From an uncultured Oscillospiraceae bacterium (lineage in GTDB: Bacteria; Bacillota; Clostridia; Oscillospirales; Oscillospiraceae), in assembly GCA_934631005.1 (NCBI GenBank), contig CAKTXA010000004.1:41065-105064 (forward strand): a stretch of 64,000 nucleotides of DNA, written 5' to 3'. The notes under the pieces are model-generated. The model had not been told where the DNA came from. It made no database searches and was given only the letters and a program-made list of their open reading frames with translations. Below are positions 40,463 to 51,899 of the stretch, one piece after another (within the stretch, counting starts at the first letter, position 1; each line of letters starts with the position of its first letter). The position numbers were made by a program, and so were the translations under genes.

Positions 40463-40816
40463 ATGGCTAGAGTTAAAGGCGCAATGATGACGCGCAAAAG
40501 AAGAAATAAAGTTCTGAAGCTGGCGAAGTCCTACTGGGGCTCCAAGTCCCGCCACTTCAAAATGGCGAAGCAGGCCGTCTACAAGTCCGGCGTGTACGCC
40601 TATGTTGGCCGCAAGCTGAAAAAGCGCGAGTTCCGCAACCTGTGGATCACCCGCATCTCCGCCGCGGTCGCTCCGTTCGACATCAACTACTCCCGCTTTA
40701 TGAACGGCCTGAAGAAGGCCGGTATCGAGATGAACCGCAAGGCCCTGTCCGAGCTGGCCATCTCCGACCCCGAAGCCTTCGCCGTCCTCGTCGACACCGC
40801 GAAGAAGGCGCTGTAA
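40463..40816 (+). CDS. rplT: 50S ribosomal protein L20
   Basis: A 117-aa protein of standard length: MARVKGAMMTRKRRNKVLKL, YWGSKSRHFKMAKQA, LWITRISAAVAPFDINYSRF (in parts). It binds 23S rRNA early in assembly and usually represses its own operon through the leader. It ends at a clear terminator. Confidence 0.98.
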   Translation: MARVKGAMMTRKRRNKVLKLAKSYWGSKSRHFKMAKQAVYKSGVYAYVGRKLKKREFRNLWITRISAAVAPFDINYSRFMNGLKKAGIEMNRKALSELAISDPEAFAVLVDTAKKAL

Positions 40817-40828
40817 GAGTATAAAGGT

Positions 40829-40862
40829 AAAAACCTGCACAGCTGCGCTGTGCAGGTTTTTT
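40829..40862 (+). terminator. Terminator of infC-rpmI-rplT
   Basis: AAAACCTGCACAGC and GCTGTGCAGGTTTT around TGC, ending in T. Confidence 0.92.
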
Positions 40863-40913
40863 GCGCTTTCATAGGGAGCGGAATAGCAAAAGGCGAAGAG
40901 GTGAATGATTCGT

Positions 40914-41180
40914 CGTAACGTAGGGGAGGGGCTTGCCCCTCCCGCTGGTGGGCAGCTGTGGTTTTTGCACGCACCGGCGGGCGCTAGGCACCCCATACCT
41001 TCCCCTCGGGGAAGGTGGCGAGCGCAGCGAGCCGGATGAGGGCCGGGGAGCACTGACGCATAGCTTTGCAGTTTCAGCAAACCGTAACTGCTCCCCGGCC
41101 CTCATCAGTCTGCGGAGCGAAGCTCCGCAGCCAGCTTCCCCCAGGGGAAGCCAAGGGGTGCCTGCGATTCGCTGCTGCGT
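40914..41180. repeat. Interspersed palindromic repeat, reverse copy
   Basis: GGGGAGGGGC/GCCCCTCCC (40922-40941) and then the same roughly 180-bp palindromic unit as at 38408, here reversed: ACCTTCCCCTCGGGGAAGGT first, CAGCTTCCCCCAGGGGAAG last. 41205-41240 adds a CCGTAAGCAAG/CTTGCTTACGG hairpin. No gene is seen from 40817 to 41422. Confidence 0.75.
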
Positions 41181-41422
41181 CGGAGATTCGGCAGCCGCGA
41201 ACCAAAGAAAAACCGTAAGCAAGTGACCAGCTTGCTTACGGCCTTCTCAAAAAATATATGAGGGGAAAATGAAAAAGTGCATATCGCTTCTTGCAGTATC
41301 ATCATATCAGGGGGTTGTTAAATAAATTAGAGGGTAGTTATTAAATCTTTTTTAAGTGCGGATATTTTTTTGCGGCGGGCGCAGAATTTACAAAAATGTC
41401 ACATCTGGACGGGCGCGACCCA

Positions 41423-41451
41423 TTGACAAAAAATGAAAAGGGGAGTATCCT
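41423..41451 (+). promoter_or_regulatory. clpB promoter
   Basis: TTGACA, 17 bases, TATCCT, about 14 bases before the CIRCE element; sigma-A type. Confidence 0.75.
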
Positions 41452-41464
41452 GTGGACAAATGGA

Positions 41465-41491
41465 TTAGCACTCTAATAGCGAGAGTGCTAA
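41465..41491 (+). promoter_or_regulatory. CIRCE operator (HrcA site)
   Basis: TTAGCACTC, nine bases, GAGTGCTAA: an exact CIRCE inverted repeat just downstream of the promoter. HrcA bound here would block transcription until heat or unfolded proteins titrate GroEL. Confidence 0.95.
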
Positions 41492-41510
41492 ATGAAGAGG
41501 AGGCGCTTTT

Positions 41511-44117
<2,607 letters not shown>

Positions 44118-44123
44118 CAAAAA

Positions 44124-44158
44124 CGGGGGCTCGATTTTCGAGTCCCCGCAATTTTTTT
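44124..44158 (+). terminator. clpB terminator
   Basis: CGGGGGCTCGA and CGAGTCCCCG around TTT, followed by seven T. Confidence 0.88.
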
Positions 44159-44237
44159 GCGCCGGTTTGCCAACGGTGTGTTATCATATTGACAGAACAG
44201 ACGCGGCAGGGAAGCCGCCTGGAAGGGGGACAAGACG

Positions 44238-44423
44238 ATGGCAAAGGAAAAACGGTTTGAAAAGACCTATATCCAGTCCGAATCCCTGACGGGCGGGATC
44301 GAGATCTGGGTGGACACACAGACGGGCGTCAATTATCTCTACCGCTGGAGCGGCTATTCCGGCGGCCTGACGCCGCTGCTGGACCGCGACGGCAAGCCCG
44401 TCGTCACGACTGTGGAGCGCTGA
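44238..44423 (+). CDS. DUF6440-like small protein
   Basis: A 61-aa protein behind GGAAGGGGG. IEIWVDTQTGVNYLYRWSGY and GGLTPLLDRDGKPV match the DUF6440 pattern, a compact beta protein of unknown role in Firmicutes. Monocistronic, with a terminator directly after it. Confidence 0.8.
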   Translation: MAKEKRFEKTYIQSESLTGGIEIWVDTQTGVNYLYRWSGYSGGLTPLLDRDGKPVVTTVER

Positions 44424-44425
44424 AC

Positions 44426-44470
44426 AAAAAAGACCGCTGGGGCTGCAAATCGCAGCCTCAGCGGTCTTTT
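44426..44470. terminator. Bidirectional terminator between DUF6440 and folC
   Basis: AAAAGACCGCTGGGGCTGC pairs with GCAGCCTCAGCGGTCTTTT with one bulge; serves both convergent genes. Confidence 0.9.
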
Positions 44471-44478
44471 CATATTGT

Positions 44479-45765
44479 CTATAAAGCCTTTTTTGACACG
44501 CTCAACACGGCGGCTTCGATGTCGCCGACCATGTAGAGAGAGCCGTAGGCCAGCACGACGCCGTCGGGCCCTGCCTGCCGGATGGCTTCGCGGACGCCCG
44601 CGTCCACCGAGTCGCACGCCGTGACGGGCTTGCCGAACTGCCGCAGATACTCCGCCAGCGCCTGCGCGTCCAGCGCGCGGGGGTTGGGGGGCGTCACGGT
44701 GACGAACCGCGCGGCAAACTGCCGCGCCACGTCCGCGTACATGCAGTGGTAGTCCTTGTCCGCCAGAACGCCCGTGAGCACGGTCAGAGGCCTGCCCGCG
44801 AGGTACTGCCGGATGTTCTGCACCAGCGCCTCGATGCACTGCGGGTTGTGCCCGCCGTCCACGATAAACAGCGGGTCTTTGCGCAGCAGCTCAAAGCGGC
44901 CCGGCCAGCGGACGGTAGCTAAACCCTGCCGGATGTTCTCATCCGTGATGGCCCAGCCGCGCGTTTTCAGGACGTCCGCCGTGGTGAGCACCACCGCGGC
45001 GTTTTTCAGCTGATGCTCGCCCAGAAGCGGCAGATGCAGCGCCTGGAAGCGGCCGAAATCGAACACCTGCCCGGTCAGGTCGTGCGTATGCAGGCGGATG
45101 GCGTCAAAATCGGCCTTGTGCAGCTCCGAGCCGACGGCGCGGCACTTTTCTTCAAACACCGCCTCCACCGACGGCGCGGCGCGGTAGATGACGGCGGGGC
45201 AGCCGGGCTTGATAATGCCCGCCTTCGCGCTCGCGATCTTCTCCAGCGTGTCGCCCAGCACCTCGGTGTGGTCGAGGCCGATGTTGCAGATGACGGATGC
45301 TTCGGGCGCGGCGATGACGTTGGTGGAGTCCAGCTCGCCGCCCATGCCGACCTCCATCACCACGATCTGGCAGCCGCGGCGGACGAAATACTCCATCGCG
45401 ATGCACGTCACAAGCTCAAACTCGGTGGGCGATTCCGTCATCGACTCGGCCAGCGGGCGGATATACTCGGTGATGGCGCACAGCTCCTCGTCGGAGATCA
45501 TCTCGCCGTTCACCTGCATCCGCTCGTGGAATTTGATGATGTAGGGCGAGGTATAAAGCCCCGTCACGTAGCCCGCCTGCCGCAAAATCGCGGCGAGCAT
45601 CGCCGCCGTGGAGCCCTTGCCGTTCGTCCCGGCGATGTGGACAAAGCGGAGCTTTTTTTCGGGGTTTCCCATCTTGGCCAGCAGCTCACGCGTGCGCGAC
45701 AGGCCGGGGATGCTGCCCTTCCAGCAGACGGAATGGATATACGAAAGCGCTTCGGAAACGTTCAT
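44479..45765 (-). CDS. folC: Folylpolyglutamate synthase / dihydrofolate synthase
   Basis: A 428-aa Mur-ligase-like enzyme that adds glutamate to folates, trapping them in the cell. P-loop FVHIAGTNGKGSTAAML (about residue 42), the dihydropteroate-binding FHERMQVNGEMISDEEL (about 85), VVMEVGMGGELDSTNVI (about 140) and the C-terminal FIVDGGHNPQCIEAL are present. It is the second gene after the THF riboswitch, 25 bases from folT, so import and retention of folate are coregulated. Confidence 0.95.
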   Translation of the reverse strand: MNVSEALSYIHSVCWKGSIPGLSRTRELLAKMGNPEKKLRFVHIAGTNGKGSTAAMLAAILRQAGYVTGLYTSPYIIKFHERMQVNGEMISDEELCAITEYIRPLAESMTESPTEFELVTCIAMEYFVRRGCQIVVMEVGMGGELDSTNVIAAPEASVICNIGLDHTEVLGDTLEKIASAKAGIIKPGCPAVIYRAAPSVEAVFEEKCRAVGSELHKADFDAIRLHTHDLTGQVFDFGRFQALHLPLLGEHQLKNAAVVLTTADVLKTRGWAITDENIRQGLATVRWPGRFELLRKDPLFIVDGGHNPQCIEALVQNIRQYLAGRPLTVLTGVLADKDYHCMYADVARQFAARFVTVTPPNPRALDAQALAEYLRQFGKPVTACDSVDAGVREAIRQAGPDGVVLAYGSLYMVGDIEAAVLSVSKKAL

Positions 45766-45790
45766 ATGGTTTGGACTTCTTTCTGTGATG

Positions 45791-46360
45791 TCATTTGATC
45801 CAGTGCTTCACGGCGGTAAATACGTGCGCGCGCTCCAGCAGCCACACGGCCAGCACGTCCAGCACGAACGTCACGGCGAACTGGATGCCGCGCGTGGCGA
45901 GCTTGGTGAGGAAAAAGGCCTTAAACGCGTCGCCGCCGTAGACGAATGCGAGCGACCAGCTCTGATACAGGATGGAGCCGAGCACCACAGCGGGCAGAAA
46001 CGCCAGCGCGATGCGCGGCAGCGTGCGCTTTTTGCGGAGCATCGGCGCGAACAGGCCGGCGCACAGGCCGTAGAGAATGGGCGGCACGCAGAACAGCGGG
46101 TTATAGCCGTAGCCCGAGAACAGGCAGCCGACAAAATCCGCCACAAAGCCGACCAGCGCGCCCGGCAGCGGGCCAAAGAGCATCCCGGCGATGAAGATGG
46201 GGATGGCCTCGAGCGAGAAGCGGGTGGTCTCATTCGGCATGGGGATGACGAGCCGCGCCAGCACGATGGACACAGCCGCCAGCAGCGCGCAGGCCGCCAG
46301 CGTGCGCACGGGGAAGGCCGGGCGGCGGACAGCCGCGCCGGAAGTGGTCATTTTGGACAT
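45791..46360 (-). CDS. folT: ECF folate transporter substrate-binding subunit
   Basis: A 189-aa membrane protein with six hydrophobic segments, typical of ECF S-components: ALLAAVSIVLARLVIPMPN, RFSLEAIPIFIAGMLFGPLPGALVG (parts), FSGYGYNPLFCVPPILYGL. The folate-family blocks plus an upstream THF riboswitch and downstream folC support folate as cargo. Start at 46360, behind CAGGAGGC. The general ECF ATPases are not in this window. Confidence 0.9.
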   Translation of the reverse strand: MSKMTTSGAAVRRPAFPVRTLAACALLAAVSIVLARLVIPMPNETTRFSLEAIPIFIAGMLFGPLPGALVGFVADFVGCLFSGYGYNPLFCVPPILYGLCAGLFAPMLRKKRTLPRIALAFLPAVVLGSILYQSWSLAFVYGGDAFKAFFLTKLATRGIQFAVTFVLDVLAVWLLERAHVFTAVKHWIK

Positions 46361-46442
46361 AAAAATAGCCTCCTGTAAGATCATAGGAGGAGGTTGGGTC
46401 TCTGTTTACTTTTCAACAAGCAGTACAATTTCCTGTTTGCTC

Positions 46443-46540
46443 TAGCGGATGCGAAATGACACCGCGGGGCCATGACCCCTTCGCCCGGCGGCAACCTCCC
46501 ATCCAACCGGTACTTGACGCGTCATTTCTACTCATGCAAC
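46443..46540 (-). promoter_or_regulatory. Tetrahydrofolate (THF) riboswitch
   Basis: On the minus strand: ATGAGTAGAAATGACGCGTC, then AAGTACCGG, GGATGGGAGGTTGCCGCCGG, GCGGTGTCATTTC and GCATCCGC. The GAGUAG and GAUGGGA..UUGCCGCC blocks, the long-range ATGAC/GTCAT pairing and the 3' GCAUCCGC match the class I THF aptamer. The downstream 80 bases include GGTTGGGTCTC-complement sequence that may form the expression platform before folT. The 46541-46670 stretch shows nothing else. Confidence 0.85.
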
Positions 46541-46668
46541 TGTCGGGTACGCATGGGATCGTTAAATTGACAGACTCACATCTTTCTGCCCTTCGGGGAC
46601 GCTCCTTCGTGTCTATTGTATTGGATTTTTGAAAAATAGCAAGAGGTATTTTGCAAAAATCCGAAAAA

Positions 46669-46700
46669 ATCCCCGCCGCAGGGCTTGGCCGCGGCGGGGA
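46669..46700 (-). terminator. Terminator of the DUF4349 gene
   Basis: CCCCGCCGC and GCGGCGGGG pair around a loop; T-run on the minus strand. Confidence 0.8.
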
Positions 46701-46709
46701 GGGGTGTGA

Positions 46710-47744
46710 TTACTTGCTTTCCGGGGCGTCCGGGGCGTTTTCAGGCTCCTGACCGGTGCGCTTTTTGGCGCGCTTTTTGCGAGCCTTGCGGACGATCAGC
46801 AGCACGACCACCGCAAGGATCAGCAGCAGCACCAGCGCCGGGACAGCGCCCGCGAGTCCGATGCAGAGGTTCTGCACGCCGCGCGTAAAGCCATTCCAGC
46901 CGTCGGAGAAGGAGCTCGCCATCTTTTCGCCGAACGTGCGCTTCACGGGCGCGGTCGGGGTGTAGAGCTCGACCTCCTCCAGCGTGAGCGTCACGGTGGA
47001 GTAGGTGATCTGCCGGTCAAGATTGCGAAGGTTCCGCTCGATCGACTCGATCTCATAGCGCACGTCGGAAAGCCGCTGCTCCAGCGCGACAAGGCTGTCG
47101 ACATCCGTCGTCTTTTTGAGCATATCCAAAAGGCGCTCCTCCTGCGTGTTGAGGGACGACAGCCGCGCCTCGTAGTCGGTGTACGACGAGGTGACGTTTT
47201 CGGCGTTGCGGCTGGAGGACAGGACGTTGCCCAGCCCGTCGGCCTGCTTGAGGAAGCTCTCAAAGCTTGCCGCCGGGACACGGACGGTGTAGTAGGCGGT
47301 GCGGTTCACCACGCGCGTAGTGCCGTCGCTGTTATACTCGACGTCGCCGTAGACGTTGGAGCGCTCCACGAAGCCGCCGCAGGCGGCGACATTTGCTTCC
47401 AGCGTCTGCATGGTCTTGTCAAATTCCGTGGTCTGCAGGTAGAGGTCGGCGGAGTAGATGATCTTTTCCGCCGACAGGGCGCTGTCGACTGTGGGCGTCA
47501 GGCCGTCCTCGCCGCTGTAGCTCTGGGTCGAGACGGTATCCTCCTCCGGCTCTGCCATCGGCGTCTCAGGCATCGCGGCCTCTGCCGCTGCCGGGGCGTC
47601 CTCTGTTTTGTAGCTGCTGAAGTAGCCGGCGGCGGAGTCATAGGCCTCGTTCAAAGAGGCTGTGGACGCGCTGCAGCCGGCGAACACGCACACGGCGAGC
47701 AGCAAGGCGCAGATCAGCGCCAGGTATCGTTTGTAGTGCTTCAT
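46710..47744 (-). CDS. DUF4349 lipoprotein with C-terminal membrane anchor
   Basis: A 344-aa protein. The lipoprotein signal ends at VCVFAGCS (Cys about 20). Residues 90-270 form the DUF4349 domain: KIIYSADLYLQTTEFDKTM, CGGFVERSNVYGD, a coiled coil RLSSLNTQEERLLDMLKK and IESIERNLRNLDRQITYSTV. One transmembrane helix (about 290-312) and a basic tail follow. The domain occurs in surface proteins of unknown function. Start behind AAGGAGC. Confidence 0.88.
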   Translation of the reverse strand: MKHYKRYLALICALLLAVCVFAGCSASTASLNEAYDSAAGYFSSYKTEDAPAAAEAAMPETPMAEPEEDTVSTQSYSGEDGLTPTVDSALSAEKIIYSADLYLQTTEFDKTMQTLEANVAACGGFVERSNVYGDVEYNSDGTTRVVNRTAYYTVRVPAASFESFLKQADGLGNVLSSSRNAENVTSSYTDYEARLSSLNTQEERLLDMLKKTTDVDSLVALEQRLSDVRYEIESIERNLRNLDRQITYSTVTLTLEEVELYTPTAPVKRTFGEKMASSFSDGWNGFTRGVQNLCIGLAGAVPALVLLLILAVVVLLIVRKARKKRAKKRTGQEPENAPDAPESK

Positions 47745-47830
47745 GGGTCGGTCGCTCCTTTCATTTTTCCTCATATGTTTGGTGGCCTTCTGACAATAAA
47801 GACGATGTTTTTTGCAGACGGTTGCAGCGG

Positions 47831-48454
47831 TCAGTCAAAAATTTCTAAAATATCTCCCGTAAAGGCCGAGCGGGTGGCGGAGACCTCGTAGGCGATGCGC
47901 TTTTCGCTGCCGCCGGGGAGGACTTTTACGTATTCGCGGCTCTGCATTCGGCCCGCGAGCGCCAGATACGCCCCCGGCGCGAGCGCCGCCGTCTCCTGCG
48001 CGGCGCGGCCCCAGAGTATGCACGGGATGTAGTCTGAGCGGTGATAGGCGCGGCTGACCGCGAGCATCACGTCGCAGATCTCGCGGCCGAGCGGCGTGCG
48101 GCGGTAGACGGGCGGCTTGCACAGCGCGCCGCAGAGCTGGATGCTGTTCTCCGCCTCGCCCTCCGCGGTCGTGAGCGTCTCGGCGTAGACCGACAAAATG
48201 AGCTTGTGCCCCGTAGACGCCTTGCTGTTAAACGAGCGGATCTGCCCCGTGACCTCGATCCGGTCGCCGGAAAACAGGTCCATGCTGTCCAGCACGTCCT
48301 GCGCCGCAATGATGGGCAAAACGTCCACCGCGCCGGACAGGCGCGGCACCTCCAGCTCAAAGCGATAAAATCTGCGCGTATGGTTTTCGTGCGAAAACGC
48401 GGGCAGCGCCGCGAGCGTCCCGCGGAGCATGACCCGGTTGACCGTATGTTCCAT
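47831..48454 (-). CDS. Single-stranded-DNA-binding-like protein, tandem OB folds
   Basis: A 207-aa protein with two SSB-like halves: residues 1-95 (NRVMLRGTLAALPAFSH, VLDSMDLFSGDRIEVTGQIR in parts) and 105-207 (NSIQLCGALCKPPVYRRTPLG, ICDVMLAVSRAYHRSDYIPC, ALAGRMQSREYVK). It lacks the acidic C-terminal tail of replicative SSB, so it is likely an accessory paralogue. Monocistronic. Confidence 0.75.
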   Translation of the reverse strand: MEHTVNRVMLRGTLAALPAFSHENHTRRFYRFELEVPRLSGAVDVLPIIAAQDVLDSMDLFSGDRIEVTGQIRSFNSKASTGHKLILSVYAETLTTAEGEAENSIQLCGALCKPPVYRRTPLGREICDVMLAVSRAYHRSDYIPCILWGRAAQETAALAPGAYLALAGRMQSREYVKVLPGGSEKRIAYEVSATRSAFTGDILEIFD

Positions 48455-48522
48455 TCTCCCACCTCATTCAGTTCGTATGGGAGACTATATGTGCGCAGAC
48501 GGGAGAATAGACCGCGCGGGGC

Positions 48523-50463
48523 TTACCGGCGGCGCGGATGACCGCCCGTTCGGGCGGGCTTTTTGGGTACCCTTTGCCCCTTTCCGGCCGGTTTTGCGGG
48601 CTGCTTTGCAGCTGGCTTGGCGGCTTTTTTGGGTTTGGATGCTTTACCGGGGGCCGCCCTTTTGCCGCCGCCGCGCGGGCGGATGAGGCATTTGGGGCCG
48701 TTTCCGATCAGATCGAGCCGCCCCGTTTTTTCCAGCGCCTCGCGCACGAGGGCGTCGTTTTTATGGTCGCGGTACTGCATGAGCGCGCGCTGCATCGCCT
48801 TTTCGTGCGGGTTTTTCGGCACATACACCGGCTGCATCGTGCGCGGGTCAAGGCCCGTGTAATACATGACCGTGGAGAGCGTGGACGGCGTGGGGTAAAA
48901 ATCCTGCACCTGCTCGGGGTGGTGGCCCGTATCGCGCAGATATTCCGCCAGCTCCACGGCGTCGCGCAGCGTACAGCCGGGGTGCGAGGACATGAGATAC
49001 GGCACCACGAACTGCTTTCTGTGCTCCTGCTCGTTGATTTTTTTGTAGCGGTCGAGGAACTGCAGGTACACGCTGTGGCGCGGCTTTCCCATCACGGCGA
49101 GCACGCGGTCGGACACATGCTCCGGCGCGACCTTGAGCTGGCCGGAGATGTGATAGCGCACGAGCTCCCGGAAGAACGCGTCCGACCGGTCGGCCAGCAG
49201 ATAGTCAAAGCGGATGCCGCTGCGGATGAACACCTTTTTGACGCCCGGCAGCTGCCGGAGCCTTCGCAGCAGCGCGAGGTAGTCCGAATGGTCGGCGTCC
49301 ATATTTTTGCACGGCGTGGGGAACAGGCACTGCCGGTTCTGGCACGCGCCCTTTGTCAGCTGCTTTTTGCAGGCGGGGTGGCGGAAGTTCGCCGTGGGCC
49401 CGCCCACGTCGTGGATGTAGCCCTTAAAGTCCGGCTCGTGCGTCATGGCTTCCGCTTCGCGGACAATGGAGTCGTGGCTGCGCGTCTGCACGATGCGGCC
49501 CTGATGGAACGTCAGCGCGCAGAAGCTGCACGCGCCGAAGCAGCCGCGGTTCGAGACCAGACTGAACCGCACCTCCTGAATGGCGGGCACGCCGCCGAGG
49601 GCTTCGTAGCTCGGGTGATACGTCCGGCAGTAGGGCAGGGCGTAAATTTCGTCCATCTCCCGCTGCGAAAGCGGCTTTTGCGGCGGGTTCTGGATAACGA
49701 ATTCGCGGCTAGAATACGGCTCGATGAGCTGCTTGGCCGAGAAGGGGTCGGTGTTCGTGTATTGCAGGTAAAAGCTCTCGGCGTATTTTTTCGGCTCCCG
49801 TACAAGGCTTGCGTAATCCGGCAGGCGGATGGAGGGGACGGGCGTGTCGGGGCTGGCCGCACGAAACACCGTGCCGTCGATGTAGGTCAGGTCGCGCACG
49901 TTCATCCCGTCATTGAGGGCGTTCGCCGCCTCCACAATGGCGCGCTCGCCCATGCCGTAGAGCAGAAGATCGGCCTGCGAGTCCAGCAGGATCGAGCGCT
50001 TGAGCTTGTCCGACCAGTAGTCGTAGTGCGCGAGCCTGCGCAGGCTCGCCTCGATGCCGCCGATCAAAATGGGCACGTTTTTGAACGTGCGCCGGATGAG
50101 GTTGCAGTAGACCACCACGGCGTAGTCCGGACGCTTTCCCATCACGCCGCCGGGGGTGTAGGCGTCTTGTTGGCGGTGCTTTTTGGACACGGAGTAGTGG
50201 TTTACCATCGAGTCCATATTCCCGCCCGACACTAAAAACCCCAGCCGCGGCGCGCCGAGCGCGGCGATGGAATCGGGCTTTTTCCAGTCCGGCTGCGAAA
50301 GGATGCCGACCTTATACCCGGCGTTTTCCAGCACGCGCGAGATGATGGCGTGGCCAAACGAGGGGTGGTCGACGTAGGCGTCTCCGATGACGTACACAAA
50401 ATCGCACTGCGCCCACCCCCGCGCCTCCATATCCGCCCGGCAAACCGGCAAAAATTCCGCCAT
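48523..50463 (-). CDS. ygiQ: YgiQ-family radical SAM protein
   Basis: A 646-aa protein. N-terminal B12-like UPF0313 domain (DAYVDHPSFGHAIISRVLE; FLVSGGNMDSMVNHY), then the radical SAM cluster SNRGCFGACSFCALTFHQG (Cys-x3-Cys-x2-Cys, about residue 310) and a C-terminal DUF3362-like part (SSHPGCTLRDAVELAEYLRD). It ends in a Lys/Pro/Ala-rich tail (last 45 residues). The reaction is not known. Start at 50463, behind CGGAGGGG. Confidence 0.92.
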   Translation of the reverse strand: MAEFLPVCRADMEARGWAQCDFVYVIGDAYVDHPSFGHAIISRVLENAGYKVGILSQPDWKKPDSIAALGAPRLGFLVSGGNMDSMVNHYSVSKKHRQQDAYTPGGVMGKRPDYAVVVYCNLIRRTFKNVPILIGGIEASLRRLAHYDYWSDKLKRSILLDSQADLLLYGMGERAIVEAANALNDGMNVRDLTYIDGTVFRAASPDTPVPSIRLPDYASLVREPKKYAESFYLQYTNTDPFSAKQLIEPYSSREFVIQNPPQKPLSQREMDEIYALPYCRTYHPSYEALGGVPAIQEVRFSLVSNRGCFGACSFCALTFHQGRIVQTRSHDSIVREAEAMTHEPDFKGYIHDVGGPTANFRHPACKKQLTKGACQNRQCLFPTPCKNMDADHSDYLALLRRLRQLPGVKKVFIRSGIRFDYLLADRSDAFFRELVRYHISGQLKVAPEHVSDRVLAVMGKPRHSVYLQFLDRYKKINEQEHRKQFVVPYLMSSHPGCTLRDAVELAEYLRDTGHHPEQVQDFYPTPSTLSTVMYYTGLDPRTMQPVYVPKNPHEKAMQRALMQYRDHKNDALVREALEKTGRLDLIGNGPKCLIRPRGGGKRAAPGKASKPKKAAKPAAKQPAKPAGKGQRVPKKPARTGGHPRRR

Positions 50464-50589
50464 AAACGACCCCTCCGTTTCTGCGTTTAGTATAGCAGAC
50501 CGCAGCAAAAAAATAAATAGCCGCCGACACCCCACAGGGGCCGGCAGGATAGGTAATAAGCAAAAGTGAAAAGTGAGAAGTAGGTCCTT

Positions 50590-50900
50590 AATCGTAACGT
50601 AGGGGAGGGGCTTGCCCCTCCCGCGCGGTACGATGTCACAAATCTGCGCGCGCCAATGCGAACACGCACGCACCCTGTAGGGGCCGATGACCCGCTCTGC
50701 CCGCCGCGGTAGGCATGACCGTTTTTACGAAGCCCATCGGCGAACCCGATGGTGCCCTACGGGAGGGGCAAGCCCCTCCCCTACATTACGACGAAGTGTC
50801 GAGGGTGCGGTGGTGGTCGGTCGGGTGCGGGCGGGGTAGAACCCCGCCCCTACGGCATCCCGGGTGGCGCGGTGTGCGGGCAGAGCGGGTCATCGGCCCC
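50590..50900. repeat. GC-rich hairpin repeats
   Basis: Seen: GGGGAGGGGC/GCCCCTCCC at 50602-50621, GTAGGGGCCGATGACC near 50680, the same hairpin reversed at 50759-50780, and GGGGTAGAACCCC at 50832. These match units at 38281, 40914, 61335 and 63757. No gene is seen in 50464-50955 apart from these and the terminator at 50915-50945. Confidence 0.7.
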
Positions 50901-50914
50901 CTACGGTGGAGCGC

Positions 50915-50945
50915 AAAAAACCCGGGAGGTGCATACCTCCCGGGG
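50915..50945 (-). terminator. Terminator of the heme-degrading-like gene
   Basis: CCCGGGAGGT and ACCTCCCGGG around GCAT; followed by T on the minus strand. Confidence 0.85.
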
Positions 50946-50955
50946 GTTAGCCTTA

Positions 50956-51435
50956 TTACTTCTGTGGGTGCTTTTCGAAGAAAATTTTCAGGCCGTTTAT
51001 CAGCGCGGCGTTGTCGCGGACGTCGGGCAGGCCGGAGGTGGCGATGCTGCCGATCACGCAGCCGCCGCGGATGCGCAGCGGGAAGCCGCCGCCGCAGTCG
51101 GCGTAGTCCATCGGATCCAGCCGCATATCCTCCAGCATCGTCACGCCGCGCGACTTGAGATCAGCCGCGATGCGCATGGTGCTGTGCTCGGTGACGCGGA
51201 CGGTGTTGCGCTTGCGCGCGAGCCACTGCTCGTGGAATTCGCCTGTGCCCTCGGGGTAATAGCGGAACACGAGCGTGCCATTCAGCTCGATCTCCACGGC
51301 CACCGGCCCCTCCATCTGCGCAGCGGACTGCACCAGCGCGCAGCCGAGCTCCCAGACGTCTTTGCGGGAAAAATCGGAAAATACGTAGGTCTCCTCTTCG
51401 CGGATGCTCTGCTCCAGCAGCTGTTTGTAGTCCAT
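50956..51435 (-). CDS. UPF0303 / HbpS-like (heme-degrading domain) protein
   Basis: A 159-aa protein. YVFSDFSRKDVWELGCALVQ, VAVEIELNGTLVFRYYPEGT, WLARKRNTVRVTEHSTMRI and CGGGFPLRIRGGCVIGSIATSG match the UPF0303 group of the GlcG/HbpS fold, sometimes labelled heme-degrading. Small-molecule binding is likely; true ligand unknown. Monocistronic, flanked by terminators. Confidence 0.85.
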   Translation of the reverse strand: MDYKQLLEQSIREEETYVFSDFSRKDVWELGCALVQSAAQMEGPVAVEIELNGTLVFRYYPEGTGEFHEQWLARKRNTVRVTEHSTMRIAADLKSRGVTMLEDMRLDPMDYADCGGGFPLRIRGGCVIGSIATSGLPDVRDNAALINGLKIFFEKHPQK

Positions 51436-51578
51436 AGTGCGGTCTCCTTTGCGTTTTTTGTTATCCTATCACAAAGAGCGAAAAAAAGCAAACGGATTGG
51501 GCACGGCGCTGCCGTGCCCAATCGCCGAGACCTTAAAAAGCAAACGGAGCGGCCACAAAAGCTGTGACCGCCCGTCTG

Positions 51579-51749
51579 TCAGTTGCTGCCCGTCATGGAC
51601 TGCATGGCCTTTTCGGCTTCGGACTTGATGGTGTTCGCCGCGTCCTTCGCCGCGTGGTAGACCGGGCTGCTCTTCGGCAGCATCATCGCGCCGAGCGCCC
51701 CGATGGCGACGCCCGCGCCCATCGTGAGCACAAACGATTTGACCTGCAT
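51579..51749 (-). CDS. Small YtxH-like membrane protein
   Basis: A 56-aa protein: one N-terminal hydrophobic helix (VLTMGAGVAIGALGAMMLP) followed by an amphipathic helix (AAKDAANTIKSEAEKAM). This layout resembles short YtxH/DUF6472-like envelope proteins. ATG 51749 is preceded by GGGAGGCG. Downstream hairpins at 51496-51522 (ATTGGGCACGGC arms) end the transcript. Confidence 0.65.
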   Translation of the reverse strand: MQVKSFVLTMGAGVAIGALGAMMLPKSSPVYHAAKDAANTIKSEAEKAMQSMTGSN

Positions 51750-51899
51750 GCTTTCATCGCCTCCCGATGTTAGTATGCGGCGCCGCGCGGCAAAAATCCG
51801 CAGCAAATTCTGTCTGCAGGCGACACAGTACGTGTGATTTTGCTGTTCAAATGTGATATTGTGTGGTAAAATATCAAAAAGACAAGGAGCGTGGAAGTT

